A DNA stretch of 64,000 bases, taken from Hydractinia symbiolongicarpus. Its lineage: Eukaryota; Cnidaria; Hydrozoa; Anthoathecata; Hydractiniidae. The notes under the pieces were generated by a model. The model searched no databases and was not told where the DNA came from. It saw nothing but the letters and a program-made list of their open reading frames with translations. Both the position numbers and the translations under genes were made by a program. This document shows, one piece after another, positions 13,385 through 25,907 of this stretch. Position 1 is the first letter of the stretch. Every line of letters starts with the position of its first letter. Where the stretch lies: positions 2,418,001 through 2,482,000 of the forward strand of contig NC_079887.1 of the NCBI RefSeq assembly GCF_029227915.1, in the 5' to 3' direction.

Positions 13385-13535
13385 AATTATTTTTTCACCA
13401 CTACAACGCATGAGACTTGTAGTTTTTAAAAATGTTTTCATTTTTGATGAGACGCTGAATAAAAGAAGTTTAATCGCCGGCAAACGAAAACCCGCCATTT
13501 CCCGTAAACCCCGGACTCAGCCCGTATAGTCAAAA
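13333..13535 (+). repeat. Type A monomer (representative)
   Basis: This is a 203-bp unit counted from GTATAC to the next GTATAC. It shows the common A pattern: AAAGAAATTACCC, ATTTTCCGAACG, ACCACTACAACGC, GTTTTTAAAAATG, the GCTGAATAAAAGAAG box, AACCCGCCATTTCCCG, and CCCCGGACTC before the next unit. This copy carries the CAGCCCG variant also seen near 4,220, 10,070, 12,100 and 14,330. Type A is the most abundant class and occurs along the entire forward arm. Confidence 0.9.
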
Positions 13536-15006
13536 GTATACAAAGAAAGTACCCTGTGAGTAAACTCATTTCCAAAACGATTTTTTAAATTATCTTTTCA
13601 CCAATAAATCGCATGAGACTTGTAGTTTTTAAAAATGTTTTCATTTTTGATGAGACGCTGAATAAAAGAAGTTTAATCGCCGGCAAACGAAAACCCGCCA
13701 TTTCCCGTAAACCCCGGACTCGGCCCGTATAGTCAAAAGTATACAAAGAAATTACCCAGGGAGTAAACTCATTTTCCGAACGATTTTTTAAATTATTTCT
13801 TCACCACTACAACGCATGAGACTTGTAGTTTTCAAAAATGTTTTCATTTTTGATGAGACGCTGAATAAAAGAAGTTTAATCGCCGGCAAACGAAAACCCG
13901 CCATTTCCCGTAAACCCCGGACTCGGCCCGTATAGTCAAAAGTATACAAAGAAAGTACCCAGGGAGTAAACTCATTTTCCGAACGATTTTTTAATTTTTT
14001 TTTCACAACTAAAACGCATGAGACTTGTAGTTTTCAAAAATGTTTTCATTTTTGATGAGACGCTTATTAAAAGAGGTTTAATCGCCGGCAAACGAAATCC
14101 CGCGATTTCCCGTAAATCCCTGGCTTGGCCCGTATAGTCAAATGTATACAAAGAAAGTACCCTGTGAGTAAACTCTTTTCCAAAACGATTTTTTAAATTA
14201 TTTTTTCACCACTACAACGCATGAGACTTGTAGTTTTTAAAAATGTTTTCATTTTTGATGAGACGCTGAATAAAAGAAGTTTAATCGCCGGCAAACGAAA
14301 ACCCGCCATTTCCCGTAAACCCCGGACTCAGCCCGTATAGTCAAAAGTATACAAAGAAAGTACCCTGTGAGTAAACTCATTTCCAAAACGATTTTTTAAA
14401 TTATCTTTTCACCAATAAAACGCATGAGACTTGTAGTTTTTAAAAATGTTTTCATTTTTGATGAGACGCTGAATAAAAGAAGTTTAATCGCCGGCAAACG
14501 AAAACCCGCCATTTCCCGTAAACCCCGGACTCGGCCCGTATAGTCAAAAGTATACAAAGAAATTAACCAGGGAGTAAACTCATTTTCCGAACGATTTTTT
14601 AAATTATTTCTTCACCACTACAACGCATGAGACTTGTAGTTTTCAAAAATGTTTTCATTTTTGATGAGACGCTGAATAAAAGAAGTTTAATCGCCGGCAA
14701 ACGAAAACCCGCCATTTCCCGTAAACCCCGGACTCGGCCCGTATAGTCAAAAGTATACAAAGAAAGTACCCAGGGAGTAAACTCATTTTCCGAACGATTT
14801 TTTAATTTTTTTTTCACAACTAAAACGCATGAGACTTGTAGTTTTCAAAAATGTTTTCATTTTTGATGAGACGCTTATTAAAAGAGGTTTAATCGCCGGC
14901 AAACGAAATCCCGCGATTTCCCGTAAATCCCTGGCTTGGCCCGTATAGTCAAATGTATACAAAGAAAGTACCCTGTGAGTAAACTCTTTTCCAAAACGAT
15001 TTTTTA
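13385..15006 (+). repeat. Tandem 4-mer duplication (2 x 811 bp)
   Basis: The CAGCCCG variant at 13,519 recurs at 14,330, and surrounding monomers match at 811 bp. The first unit ends where AAACTCTTTTCCAAAACG runs directly into the ATTATTTTTTCACCACTACAACGC of the second, making a hybrid monomer at about 14,190. The order A (CAGCCCG), A, A (cACAAC ending), B is kept in both. Confidence 0.85.
13491..13524 (+). other. Phased CCC tracts (G-rich on the minus strand)
   Basis: Four C-tracts begin at 13,491, 13,501, 13,509 and 13,521, with starts 8-12 bp apart, close to one helical turn. On the minus strand they give four GGG tracts separated by 8, 5 and 7 nt. That is just outside the usual G-quadruplex rule, which allows loops up to 7 nt. 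The pattern recurs in most monomers with loops of about 8, 5-6 and 7 nt. A quadruplex or i-motif is possible but unproven. Confidence 0.7.
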
Positions 15007-16280
15007 AATTATCTTTTCACCAATAAAACGCATGAGACTTGTAGTTTTTAAAAATGTTTTCATTTTTGATGAGACGCTGAATAAAAGAAGTTTAATCGCC
15101 GGCAAACGAAAACCCGCCATTTCCCGTAAACCCCGGACTCGGCCCGTATAGTCAAAAGTATACAAAGAAAGTACCCAGGGAGTAAACTCATTTTCCGAAC
15201 GATTTTTTAATTTTTTTTTCACAACTAAAACGCATGAGACTTGTAGTTTTCAAAAATGTTTTCATTTTTGATGAGACGCTTATTAAAAGAGGTTTAATCG
15301 CCGGCAAACGAAATCCCGCGATTTCCCGTAAATCCCTGGCTTGGCCCGTATAGTCAAATGTATACAAAGAAAGTACCCTGTGAGTAAACTCTTTTCCAAA
15401 ACGATTTTTTAAATTATCTTTTCACCAATAAAACGCATGAGACTTATAGTTTTTAAAAATGTTTTCATTTTTGATGAGACGCTGAATAAAAGAAGTTTAA
15501 TCGCCTGCAAACGAAAACCCGCCATTTCCCGTAAACCCCGGACTCGGCCCGTATAGTCAAAAGTATACAAAGAAATTACCCACGGAGTAAACTCATTTTC
15601 CGAACGATTTTTTAAATTTTTTTTCACAACTAAAACGCATGAGACTTGTAGTTTTCAAAAATGTTTTCATTTTTGATGAGACGCTTAATGAAAGAGGTTT
15701 AATCGCCGGCAAACGAAATCCCGCGTTTTCCCGTAAATCCGGGGCTTGGCCCGTATAGTCGAATGTATACAAAGAAAGTACCCAGGGAGTAAACTCATTT
15801 CCCGAACGATTTTTTAAATTTTTTTTCACCACTAAAACGAATGAGACTTGTAGTTTTCAAAAATGTTTTCATTTTTGATGAGACGCTGAATAAAAGAAGT
15901 TTAATCGCCGGCAAACGAAAACATGCCATTTCCCGTAAATCCCGGACTCGGCCCGTATAGTAAAGAAAGTACCCGGGATGTAAACTCATTTCCCGAATGA
16001 TTTTTTAAATTATTATTTCTCCACTAAAACCCATGAGACTTATAGTTTTTAAAAATATTTTCATTTTTGATGAGACGCTGAATAAAAGAAGTTTAATCGC
16101 CGGCAAACGAAAACCCGCCACTTCCCGTAAACCCCGGACTCGCCCCGTATAGTCAAAAGTATACAAAGAAATTACCCAGGGAGTAAACTCATTTTCCGAA
16201 CGATTTTTTAAAATATTTTTTCACCACTACAACGCATGAGACTTGTAGTTTTTAAAAATGTTTTCATTTTTGATGAGACG
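15007..16280 (+). repeat. Array segment with the first D monomer and an F monomer
   Basis: Alternating A and B monomers lead to the earliest D monomer in the window (about 15.68-15.75 kb, CGTTTTCCCG with CCGGGGC). An F short monomer follows (15,771-15,961 by the AAAGAAAG phase) and then the CTTATAG / AATATTTTC monomer that also follows F monomers at 2.5, 8.15 and 20.7 kb. F and its right neighbour have therefore spread as a unit. Confidence 0.8.
15771..15961 (+). repeat. Type F short monomer (191 bp, representative)
   Basis: Measured from AAAGAAAGTAC to the next copy, this unit is 191 bp. It lacks the 11 bp CAAAAGTATAC between CGTATAGT and AAAGAAAG, carries ACATGCCATTT, and is followed by ACCCGGGATGTAAAC. 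The same deletion is visible at about 1, 391, 2,401, 5,241, 6,241, 8,061, 15,951 and 20,611, always linked to the CCGGGATG marker. This indicates a single origin followed by spread. Confidence 0.9.
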
Positions 16281-17500
16281 CTGAATAAAAGAAGTTTAAT
16301 CGCCGGCAAACGAAAACCCGCCATTTCCCGTAAACCCCGGACTCGGCCCGTATAGTCAAAAGTATACAAAAAAATTACCCAGGGAGTAAACTCATTTTCC
16401 GAACGATTTTTTAAATTATTTTTTCACCACTACAACGCATGAGACTTGTAGTTTTTAAAAATGTTTTCATTTTTGATGAGACGCTGAATAAAAGAAGTTT
16501 AATCGCCGGCAAACGAAAACCCGCCATTTCCCGTAAACCCCGGACTCGGCCCATATAGTCAAAAGTATACAAAGAAAGTACCCAGGGAGTAAACTCATTT
16601 TCCGAACGATTTTTTAAATTATTTTTTCACCACTACAACGCATGAGACTTGTAGTTTTCAAAAATGTTTTCATTTTTGATGAGACGCTGAATAAAAGAAG
16701 TTTAATCGCCCTCAAACGAAAATCCGCGATTTCCCGTAAATCCCGGACTCGGCCCGTATATTCAAAGAATACAAAGAAAGTACCCAGGGATTAAACTCAT
16801 TCCCCGAACGATTTTTTAAAGTATTTTTTCACCACTAAAACGCATGATACTTGAAGTTTTCAAAAATATTTTTTCATTTTTGATGAGACGCTGAATAAAA
16901 GAAGTTTAATCGCCGGCAAACGAAAACCCGCCATTTCCCGTAAACCCCGGACTCGGCCCGTATAGTCAAAAGTATACAAAAAAATTACCCAGGGAGTAAA
17001 CTCATTTTCCGAACGATTTTTTAAATTATTTTTTCACCACTACAACGCATGAGACTTGTAGTTTTTAAAAATGTTTTCATTTTTGATGAGACGCTGAATA
17101 AAAGAAGTTTAATCGCCGGCAAACGAAAACCCGCCATTTCCCGTAAACCCCGGACTCGGCCCATATAGTCAAAAGTATACAAAGAAAGTACCCAGGGAGT
17201 AAACTCATTTTCCGAACGATTTTTTAAATTATTTTTTCACCACTACAACGCATGAGACTTGTAGTTTTCAAAAATGTTTTCATTTTTGATGAGACGCTGA
17301 ATAAAAGAAGTTTAATCGCCCTCAAACGAAAATCCGCGATTTCCCGTAAATCCCGGACTCGGCCCGTATATTCAAAGAATACAAAGAAAGTACCCAGGGA
17401 TTAAACTCATTCCCCGAACGATTTTTTAAAGTATTTTTTCACCACTAAAACGCATGATACTTGAAGTTTTCAAAAATATTTTTTCATTTTTGATGAGACG
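16281..17500 (+). repeat. Tandem 3-mer duplication (2 x 610 bp)
   Basis: AAAAAAATTACCC (16,371 and 16,981), CCCATATAG (16,551 and 17,161), GGGATTAAACTCATTCCCC and an AATATTTTTTC T-insertion in the dyad (16,866 and 17,476) all recur at 610 bp. The join lies at 16,873-16,890, in the right half of a dyad: upstream bases match the end of the unit and downstream GCTGAATAAAAG matches its start. Confidence 0.9.
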
Positions 17501-20500
17501 GTTAATGAAAGACGTTTAATCGCCGGCAAACGAACTCCCGCGATTTCCCGTAAATCCCGGGCTTGGCCCGTATAGTCGAATGTATACAAAGAAAGTACCC
17601 AGTGAGTAAACTCATTTCCCGAACGATTTTTTAATTTTTTTTTTCACCACTAAAACGCATCAGACTTGTAGTTTTCAAAAATGTTTTCATTTTTGATGAG
17701 ACGGTTAATAAAAGAAGTTTAATCGCCGGCAAACGAAAACCCGCGATTTCCCGTAAATCCCGGGCTTGGCCCGTATAGTCGAATGTATACAAAGAAAGTA
17801 CCCTGTGAGTAAACTCATTTCCCGAACGATTTTTTAAATTATCTTTTTACCAATAAAACGCATGAGACTTGTAGTTTTTAAAAATGTTTTCATTTTTGAT
17901 GAGACGCTGAATAAAAGAAGTTTAATCGCCGGCAAACGAAAACCCGCCATTTCCCGTAAACCCCGGACTCGGCCCGTATAGTCAAAAGTATACAAAGAAA
18001 TTACCCAGGGAGTAAACTCATTTTCCGAACGATTTTTTATATTATTTCTTCACCACTACAACGCATGAGACTTGTAGTTTTTAAAAATGTTTTCATATTT
18101 GATGAGACGCTGAATAAAAGAAGTTTAATCGCCGGCAAACGAAAACCCGCCATTTCCCGTAAACCCCGGACTCGGCCCGTATAGTCAAAAGTATACAAAG
18201 AAATTACCCAGGGAGTAAACTCATTTTCCGAACGATTTTTTAAATTATTTTTTCACCACTACAACGCATGAGACTTGTAGTTTTTAAAAATGTTTTCATT
18301 TTTGATGAGACGCTGAATAAAAGAAGTTTAATCGCCGGCAAACGAAAACCCGCCATTTCCCGTAAACCCCGGACTCGGCCCATATAGTCAAAAGTATACA
18401 AAGAAAGTACCCAGGGAGTAAACTCATTTTCCGAACGATTTTTTAAAGTATTTTTTCACCACTACAACGCATGAGACTTGTAGTTTTCAAAAATGTTTTC
18501 ATTTTTGATGAGACGCTGAATAAAAGAAGTTTAATCGCCCTCAAACGAAAATCCGCGATTTCCCGTAAATCCCGGACTCGGCCCGTATATTCAAAGAATA
18601 CAAAGAAAGTACCCAGGGAGTAAACTCATTCCCCGAACGATTTTTTAAAGTATTTTTTCACCACTAAAACGCATGAGACTTGTAGTTTTCAAAAATATTT
18701 TCATTTTTGATGAGACGCTTATTAAAAGAGGTTTAATCGCCGGCAAACGAAATCCCGCGATTTCCCGTAAATCCCGGGCTTGGCCCGTATAGTCGAATAA
18801 ATACAAAGAAAGTACCCAGGGAGTAAACTCAATTCCCGAACGATTTTTCATTTTTTTTTTTCACCACTAAAACGCATGATACTTGAAGTTTTCAAAAATG
18901 TTTTCATTTTTGATGAGACGGTTAATGAAAGACGTTTAATCGCCGGCAAACGAACTCCCGCGATTTCCCGTAAATCCCGGGCTTGGCCCGTATAGTCGAA
19001 TGTATACAAAGAAAGTACCCAGTGAGTAAACTCATTTCCCGAACGATTTTTTAATTTTTTTTTTCACCACTAAAACGCATGAGACTTGTAGTTTTCAAAA
19101 ATGTTTTCATTTTTGATGAGACGGTTAATGAAAGAAGTTTAATCGCCGGCAAACGAAAACCCGCGATTTCCCGTAAACCCCGGACTCGGCCCATATAGTC
19201 AAAAGTATACAAAGAAAGTACCCAGGGAGTAAACTCATTTTCCGAACGATTTTTTAAAGTATTTTTTCACCACTACAACGCATGAGACTTGTAGTTTTCA
19301 AAAATGTTTTCATTTTTGATGAGACGCTGAATAAAAGAAGTTTAATCGCCCTCAAACGAAAATCCGCGATTTCCCGTAAATCCCGGACTCGGCCCGTATA
19401 TTCAAAGAATACAGAGAAAGTACCCAGGGAGTAAACTCATTCCCCGAACGATTTTTTAAAGTATTTTTTCACCACTAAAACGCATGAGACTTGTAGTTTT
19501 CAAAAATGTTTTCATTTTTGATGAGACGCTTATTAAAAGAGGTTTAATCGCCGGCAAACGAAATCCCGCGATTTCCCGTAAATCCCGGGTTTGGCCCGTA
19601 TAGTCGAATGTATACAAAGAAAGTACCCTGTGAGTAAACTCATTTCCAAAACGATTTTTTAAATTATCTTTTCACCAATAAAACGCATGAGACTTTTAGT
19701 TTTTAAAAATGTTTCATTTTTGATGAGACACTGAATAAAAGAAGTTTAATCGCCGGCAAACGAAAACCCGCCATTTCCCGTAAACCCCGGACTCGGCCCG
19801 TATAGTCAAAAGTATACAAAGAAATTACCCAGGGAGTAAACTCATTTTCCGAACGATTTTTTATATTATTTCTTCACCACTACAACGCATGAGACTTGTA
19901 GTTTTTAAAAATGTTTTCATTTTTGATGAGACGCTGAATAAAAGAAGTTTAATCGCCGGCAAACGAAAACCCGCCATTTCCCGTAAACCCCGGACTCGGC
20001 CCGTATAGTCAAAAGTATACAAAGAAAGTACCCAGGGAGTAAACTCATTTTCCGAACGATTTTTTAATTTTTTTTTCACAACTAAAACGCATGAGACTTG
20101 TAGTTTTCAAAAATGTTTTCATTTTTGATGAGACGCTTAATGAAAGAGGTTTAATCGCCGGTAAAGGAAATCCCGCGTTTTCCCGTAAATCCGGGCTGGG
20201 CCCGTATAGTCGAATGTATACAAAGAAAGTACCCAGTGAGTAAACTCATTTCCCGAACGATTTTTTAATTTTTTTTTTCACCACTAAAACGCATGAGACT
20301 TGTAGTTTTTAAAAATGTTTTCATTTTTGATGAGACGCTGAATAAAAGTAGTTTAAACGCCGGCAAACGAAAACCCGCGATTTCCCGTAAATCCCGGACT
20401 ATGCTCCTTTAGTCAAAAGTATACAAAGAAAGTACCCAGGGAGTAAACTCATTTCCCGAACGATTTTTCAAAATATTTTTTCACCACTAAAACGCATGAG

Positions 20501-22261
20501 ACTTGTAGTTTTCCAAAATGTTTTCATTTTTGATGAGACGCTGAATAAAAGAAGTTTAATCGCCGCCAAACGAAAACATGCCATTTCCCGTAAATCCCGG
20601 ACTCGGCCAGTATAGTAAAGAAAGTACCCGGGATGTAAACTCATTTCCCGAACGATTTTTTAAATTATTATTTCACCACTAAAACCCATGAGACTTATAG
20701 TTTTTAAAAATATTTTCATTTTTGATGAGACGCTGAATAAAAGTAGTTTAATCGCCGGCAAACGAAAACCCGCCACTTCCCGTAAACCCCGGATTCGGCC
20801 CGTATAGTCAAAAGTATACAAAGAATTTACCCAGGGAGTAAACTCATTTTCCGAACGATTTTTTAAATTATTTTTTCACCACTACAACGCATGAGACTTG
20901 TAGTTTTTAAAAATGTTTTCATTTTTGATGAGACGCTGAATAAAAGAAGTTTAATCGCCGGCAAACAAAAACCCGCCATTTCCCGTAAACCCCGGACTCG
21001 GCCCGTATAGTCAAAAGTATACAAAGAAATTACCCAGGGAGTAAACTCATTTTCCGAACGATTTTTTAAATTATTTTTTCACCACTACAACGCATGAGAC
21101 TTGTAGTTTTTAAAAATGTTTTCATTTTTGATGAGACGCTGAATAAAAGTGGTTTAATCGCCGGCAAACGAAAACCCGCCATTTCCCGTAAACCCCGGAC
21201 TCGGCCCATATAGTCAAAAGTATACAAAGAAAGTACCCAGGGAGTAAACTCATTTTCCGAACGATTTTTTAAATTATTTTTTCACCACTACAACGCATGA
21301 GACTTGTAGTTTTCAAAAATGTTTTCATTTTTGATGAGACGCTGAATAAAAGAAGTTTAATCGCCCTCAAACGAAAATCCGCGATTTCCCGTAAATCCCG
21401 GACTCGGCCCGTATATTCAAAGAATACAAAGAAAGTACCAAGGGAGTAAACTCATTCCTCGAACGATTTTTTAAAGTATTTTTTCACCACTAAAACGCAT
21501 GAGACTTGTAGTTTTCAAAAATGTTTTCATTTTTGATGAGACGCTTATTAAAAGAGGTTTAATCGCCGGCAAACGAAATCCCGCAATTTCCCGTAAATCC
21601 CGGGCTTGGCCCGTATAGTCGAATGTATACAAAGAAAGTACCCAGTGAGTAAACTCATTTCCCGAACGATTTTTTAATTTTTTTTTTCACCACTAAAACG
21701 CATGAGACTTGTAGTTTTCAAAAATGTTTTCATTTTTGATGAGACGGTTAATGAAAGAAGTTTAATCGCCGGCAAACGAAAACCCGCGATTTCCCGTAAA
21801 CCCCGGACTCGGCCCGTATAGTCAAAAGTATACAAAGAAATTACCCAGGGAGTAAACTCATTTTCCGAACGATTTTTTAAATTATTTTTTCACCACTACA
21901 ACGCATGAGACTTGTAGTTTTTAAAAATGTTTTCATTCTTGATGAGACGCTGAATAAAAGAAGTTTAATCGCCGGCAAACGAAAACCCGCCATTTTCCGT
22001 AAACCCCGGACTCGGCCCGTATAGTCAAAAGTATACAAAGAAATTACCCAGGGAGTAAACTCATTTTCCGAACGATTTTTTAAATTATTTTTTCACCACT
22101 ACAACGCATGAGACTTGTAGTTTTTAAAAATGTTTTCATTTTTGATGAGACGCTGAATAAAAGAAGTTTAATCGCCGGCAAACGAAAACCCGCCATTTCC
22201 CGTAAACCCCGGACTCGGCCCGTATGGTCAAAAGTATACAAAGAAAGTACCCAGGGAGTAA
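17501..22261 (+). repeat. Array segment with mixed A-F monomers
   Basis: About 23 monomers of types A, B, C, D, E and F without a clean large duplication. A C-type variant with GAAAGACG and CGAACTCCCG occurs at 17,501 and again at 18,921 (1,420 bp, seven monomers). The last F short monomer of the window is near 20,611. One unit near 20.4 kb is unusually divergent (GGACTATGCTCCTTTAG for the usual GGACTCGGCTCGTATAG). No other sequence is inserted. Confidence 0.8.
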
Positions 22262-25200
22262 ACTCATTTTCCGAACGATTTTTTAAATTATTTTTTCACC
22301 ACTCCAACGCATGAGACTTGTAGTTTTCAAAAATGTTTTCATTTTTGATGAGACGCTGAATAAAAGAAGTTTAATCGCCCTCAAACGAAAATCCGCGATT
22401 TCCCGTAAATCCCGGACTTGGCCCGTATATTCAAAGAATACAAAGAAAGTACCCAGGGAGTAAACTCATTCCCCGAACGAGTTTTTAAAGTATTTTTTCA
22501 CCACTAAAACGCATGAGACTTGTAGTTTTCAAAAATGTTTTTTTTTTTGATGAGACGCTTATTAAAAGAGGTTTAATCGCCGGCAAACGAAATCCCGCGA
22601 TTTCCCGTAAATCCCGGGCTTGGCCCGTATAGTCGAATGTATACAAAGAAAGTACCCAGGGAGTAAACTCATTTCCCGAACGATTTTTTAATTTTTTTTT
22701 CACCACTAAAACGCATGATACTTGAAGTTTTCAAAAATGGTTTCATTTTTGATGAGACGGTTAATGAAAGAAGTTTAATCGCCGGCAAACGAAAACCCGC
22801 CATTTCCCGTAAACCCCGGACTCGGCCCGTATAGTCAAAAGTATACAAAGAAATTACCCAGGGAGTAAACTCATTTTCCGAACGATTTTTTAAATTATTT
22901 TTTCACCACTACAACGCATGAGACTTGTAGTTTTTAAAAATGTTTTCATTTTTGATGAGACGCTGAATAAAAGAAGTTTAATCGCCGGCAAACGAAAACC
23001 CGCCATTTCCCGTAAACCCCGGACTCGGCCCATATAGTCAAAAGTATACAAAGAAAGTACCCAGGGAGTAAACTCATTTTCCGAACGATTTTTTAAATTA
23101 TTTTTTCACCACTGCAACGCATGAGACTTGTAGTTTTCAAAAATGTTTTCATTTTTGATGAGACGCTGAATAAAAGAAGTTTAATCGCCCTCAAACGAAA
23201 ATCCGCGATTTCCCGTAAATCCCGGACTCGGCCCGTATATTCAAAGAATACAAAGAAAGTACCCAGGGAGTAAACTCATTCCTCGAACGATTTTTTAAAG
23301 TATTTTTTCACCACTAAAACGCATGAGACTTGTAGTTTTCAAAAATGTTTTCATTTTTGATGAGACGCTTATTAAAAGAGGTTTAATCGCCGGCAAACGA
23401 AATCCCGCGATTTCCCGTAAATCCCGGGCTTGGCCCGTATAGTCGAATGTATACAAAGAAAATACCCAGGGAGTAAACTCATTTCCCGAACAATTTTTTA
23501 ATTTTTTTTTTCACCACTTAAACGCATGATACTTGAAGTTTTCAAAAATGTTTTCATTTTTGATGAGACGGTTAATGAAAGAAGTTTAATCGCCGGCAAA
23601 CGAAATCCCGCGATTTCCCGTAAATCCCGGGCTTGGCCCGTATAGTCGAATGTATACAAAGAAAGTACCCAGTGAGTAAACTCATTTCCCGAACGATTTT
23701 TTAAATTATTTTTTCACCACTACAACGCATGAGACTTGTAGTTTTTAAAAATGTTTTCATTTTTGATGAGACGCTGAATAAAAGAAGTTTAATCGCCGGC
23801 AAACGAAAACCCGCCATTTCCCGTAAACCCCGGACTCGGCCCGTATAGTCAAAAGTATACAAAGAAAGTACCCAGGGAGTAAACTCATTTTCCGAACGAT
23901 TTTTTAAATTATTTTTTCACCACTCCAACGCATGAGACTTGTAGTTTTCAAAAATGTTTTCATTTTTGATGAGACGCTGAATAAAAGAAGTTTAATCGCC
24001 CTCAAACGAAAATCCGCGATTTCCCGTAAATCCCGGACTCGGCCCGTATATTCAAAGAATACAAAGAAAGTACCCTGTGAGTAAACTCATTTTCCGAACG
24101 ATTTTTTAAATTATTTTTTCACCACTCCAACGCATGAGACTTGTAGTTTTCAAAAATGTTTTCATTTTTGATGAGACGCTGAATAAAAGAAGTTTAATCG
24201 CCCTCAAACGAAAATCCGCGATTTCCCGTAAATCCCGGACTTGGCCCGTATATTCAAAGAATACAAAGAAAGTACCCAGGGAGTAAACTCATTCCCCGAA
24301 CGAGTTTTTAAAGTATTTTTTCACAACTAAAACGCATGAGACTTGTAGTTTTCAAAAATGTTTTTTTTTTTGATGAGACGCTTATTAAAAGAGGTTTAAT
24401 CGCCGGCAAACGAAATCCCGCGATTTCCCGTAAATCCCGGGCTTGGCCCGTATAGTCGAATGTATACAAAGAAAGTACCCAGGGAGTAAACTCATTTCCC
24501 GAACGATTTTTTAATTTTTTTTTCACCACTAAAACGCATGATACTTGAAGTTTTCAAAAATGGTTTCATTTTTGATGAGACGGTTAATGAAAGAAGTTTA
24601 ATCGCCGGCAAACGAAAACCCACCATTTCCCGTAAACCCCGGACTCGGCCCGTATAGTCAAAAGTATACAAAGAAATTACCCAGGGAGTAAACTCATTTT
24701 CCGAACGATTTTTTAAATTATTTTTTCACCACTACAACGCATGAGACTTGTAGTTTTTAAAAATGTTTTCATTTTTGATGAGACGCTGAATAAAAGAAGT
24801 TTAATCGCCGGCAAACGAAAACCCGCCATTTCCCGTAAACCCCGGACTCGGCCCATATAGTCAAAAGTATACAAAGAAAGTACCCAGGGAGTAAACTCAT
24901 TTTCCGAACGATTTTTTAAATTATTTTTTCACCACTACAACGCATGAGACTTGTAGTTTTCAAAAATGTTTTCATTTTTGATGAGACGCTGAATAAAAGA
25001 AGTTTAATCGCCCTCAAACGAAAATCCGCGATTTCCCGTAAATCCCGGACTCGGCCCGTATATTCAAAGAATACAAAGAAAGTACCCAGGGAGTAAACTC
25101 ATTCCTCGAACGATTTTTTAAAGTATTTTTTCAGCACTAAAACGCATGAGACTTGTAGTTTTCAAAAATGTTTTCATTTTTGATGAGACGCTTATTAAAA

Positions 25201-25907
25201 GAGGTTTAATCGCCGGCAAACGAAATCCCGCGATTTCCCGTAAATCCCGGGCTTGGCCCGTATAGTCGAATGTATACAAAGAAAATACCCAGGGAGTAAA
25301 CTCATTTCCCGAACGATTTTTTAATTTTTTTTTTCACCACTTAAACGCATGATACTTGAAGTTTTCAAAAATGTTTTCATTTTTGATGAGACGGTTAATG
25401 AAAGAAGTTTAATCGCCGGCAAACGAAATCCCGCGATTTCCCGTAAATCCCGGGCTTGGCCCGTATAGTCGAATGTATACAAAGAAAGTACCCAGTGAGT
25501 AAACTCATTTCCCGAACGATTTTTTAAATTATTTTTTCACCACTACAACGCATGAGACTTGTAGTTTTTAAAAATGTTTTCATTTTTGATGAGACGCTGA
25601 ATAAAAGAAGTTTAATCGCCGGCAAACGAAAACCCGCCATTTCCCGTAAACCCCGGACTCGGCCCGTATAGTCAAAAGTATACAAAGAAAGTACCCAGGG
25701 AGTAAACTCATTTTCCGAACGATTTTTTAAATTATTTTTTCACCACTCCAACGCATGAGACTTGTAGTTTTCAAAAATGTTTTCATTTTTGATGAGACGC
25801 TGAATAAAAGAAGTTTAATCGCCCTCAAACGAAAATCCGCGATTTCCCGTAAATCCCGGACTCGGCCCGTATATTCAAAGAATACAAAGAAAGTACCCAG
25901 GGAGTAA
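22262..25907 (+). repeat. Tandem 9-mer duplication (2 x 1,823 bp)
   Basis: ATGTTTTTTTTTTTTGATG (22,531 and 24,354), CGAGTTTTTAAAG, CACCACTTAAACGC (23,512 and 25,335) and CACTCCAACGC (23,921 and 25,744) recur at 1,823 bp. The second copy starts just after a hybrid junction near 24,075-24,085 (GTACCCTGTGAG joined to ATTTTCCG). E monomers are dense here. Confidence 0.87.
23855..24057 (+). repeat. Type E monomer (representative)
   Basis: A 203-bp unit marked by CGCCCTCAAACGAAAATCCG, where the CCGGC of other types is replaced by CCCTC. It is followed by TCCAAAGAATAC or TTCAAAGAATAC, so the GTATAC site is lost at its end. I find E units from about 0.94 kb to about 28.1 kb and none further right or in the inverted arm. 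Confidence 0.87.

Noticed and set aside
13480-13500. CENP-B box in the GCGGGTTTTCGTTTGCCGGCG region (minus strand)
   Set aside because: The TTCGTT start matches, but the required A and the CGGG at their fixed spacing are absent. The minus-strand CGTTCGGGAAATG also fails the spacing.
13788-14006. Recurrent ~72-codon minus-strand frame (starting MKKKLKNRSENEF) found dozens of times
   Set aside because: It is the same satellite segment translated. Its copies differ by frameshifts and stops in line with monomer subfamilies, and comparable frames exist on the opposite strand. A Ka/Ks test across copies near 1 would confirm this.
20390-20420. Possible small insertion in a divergent monomer (GGACTATGCTCCTTTAG)
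   Set aside because: Length is unchanged and the flanks are ordinary satellite. It is a cluster of substitutions within one unit.
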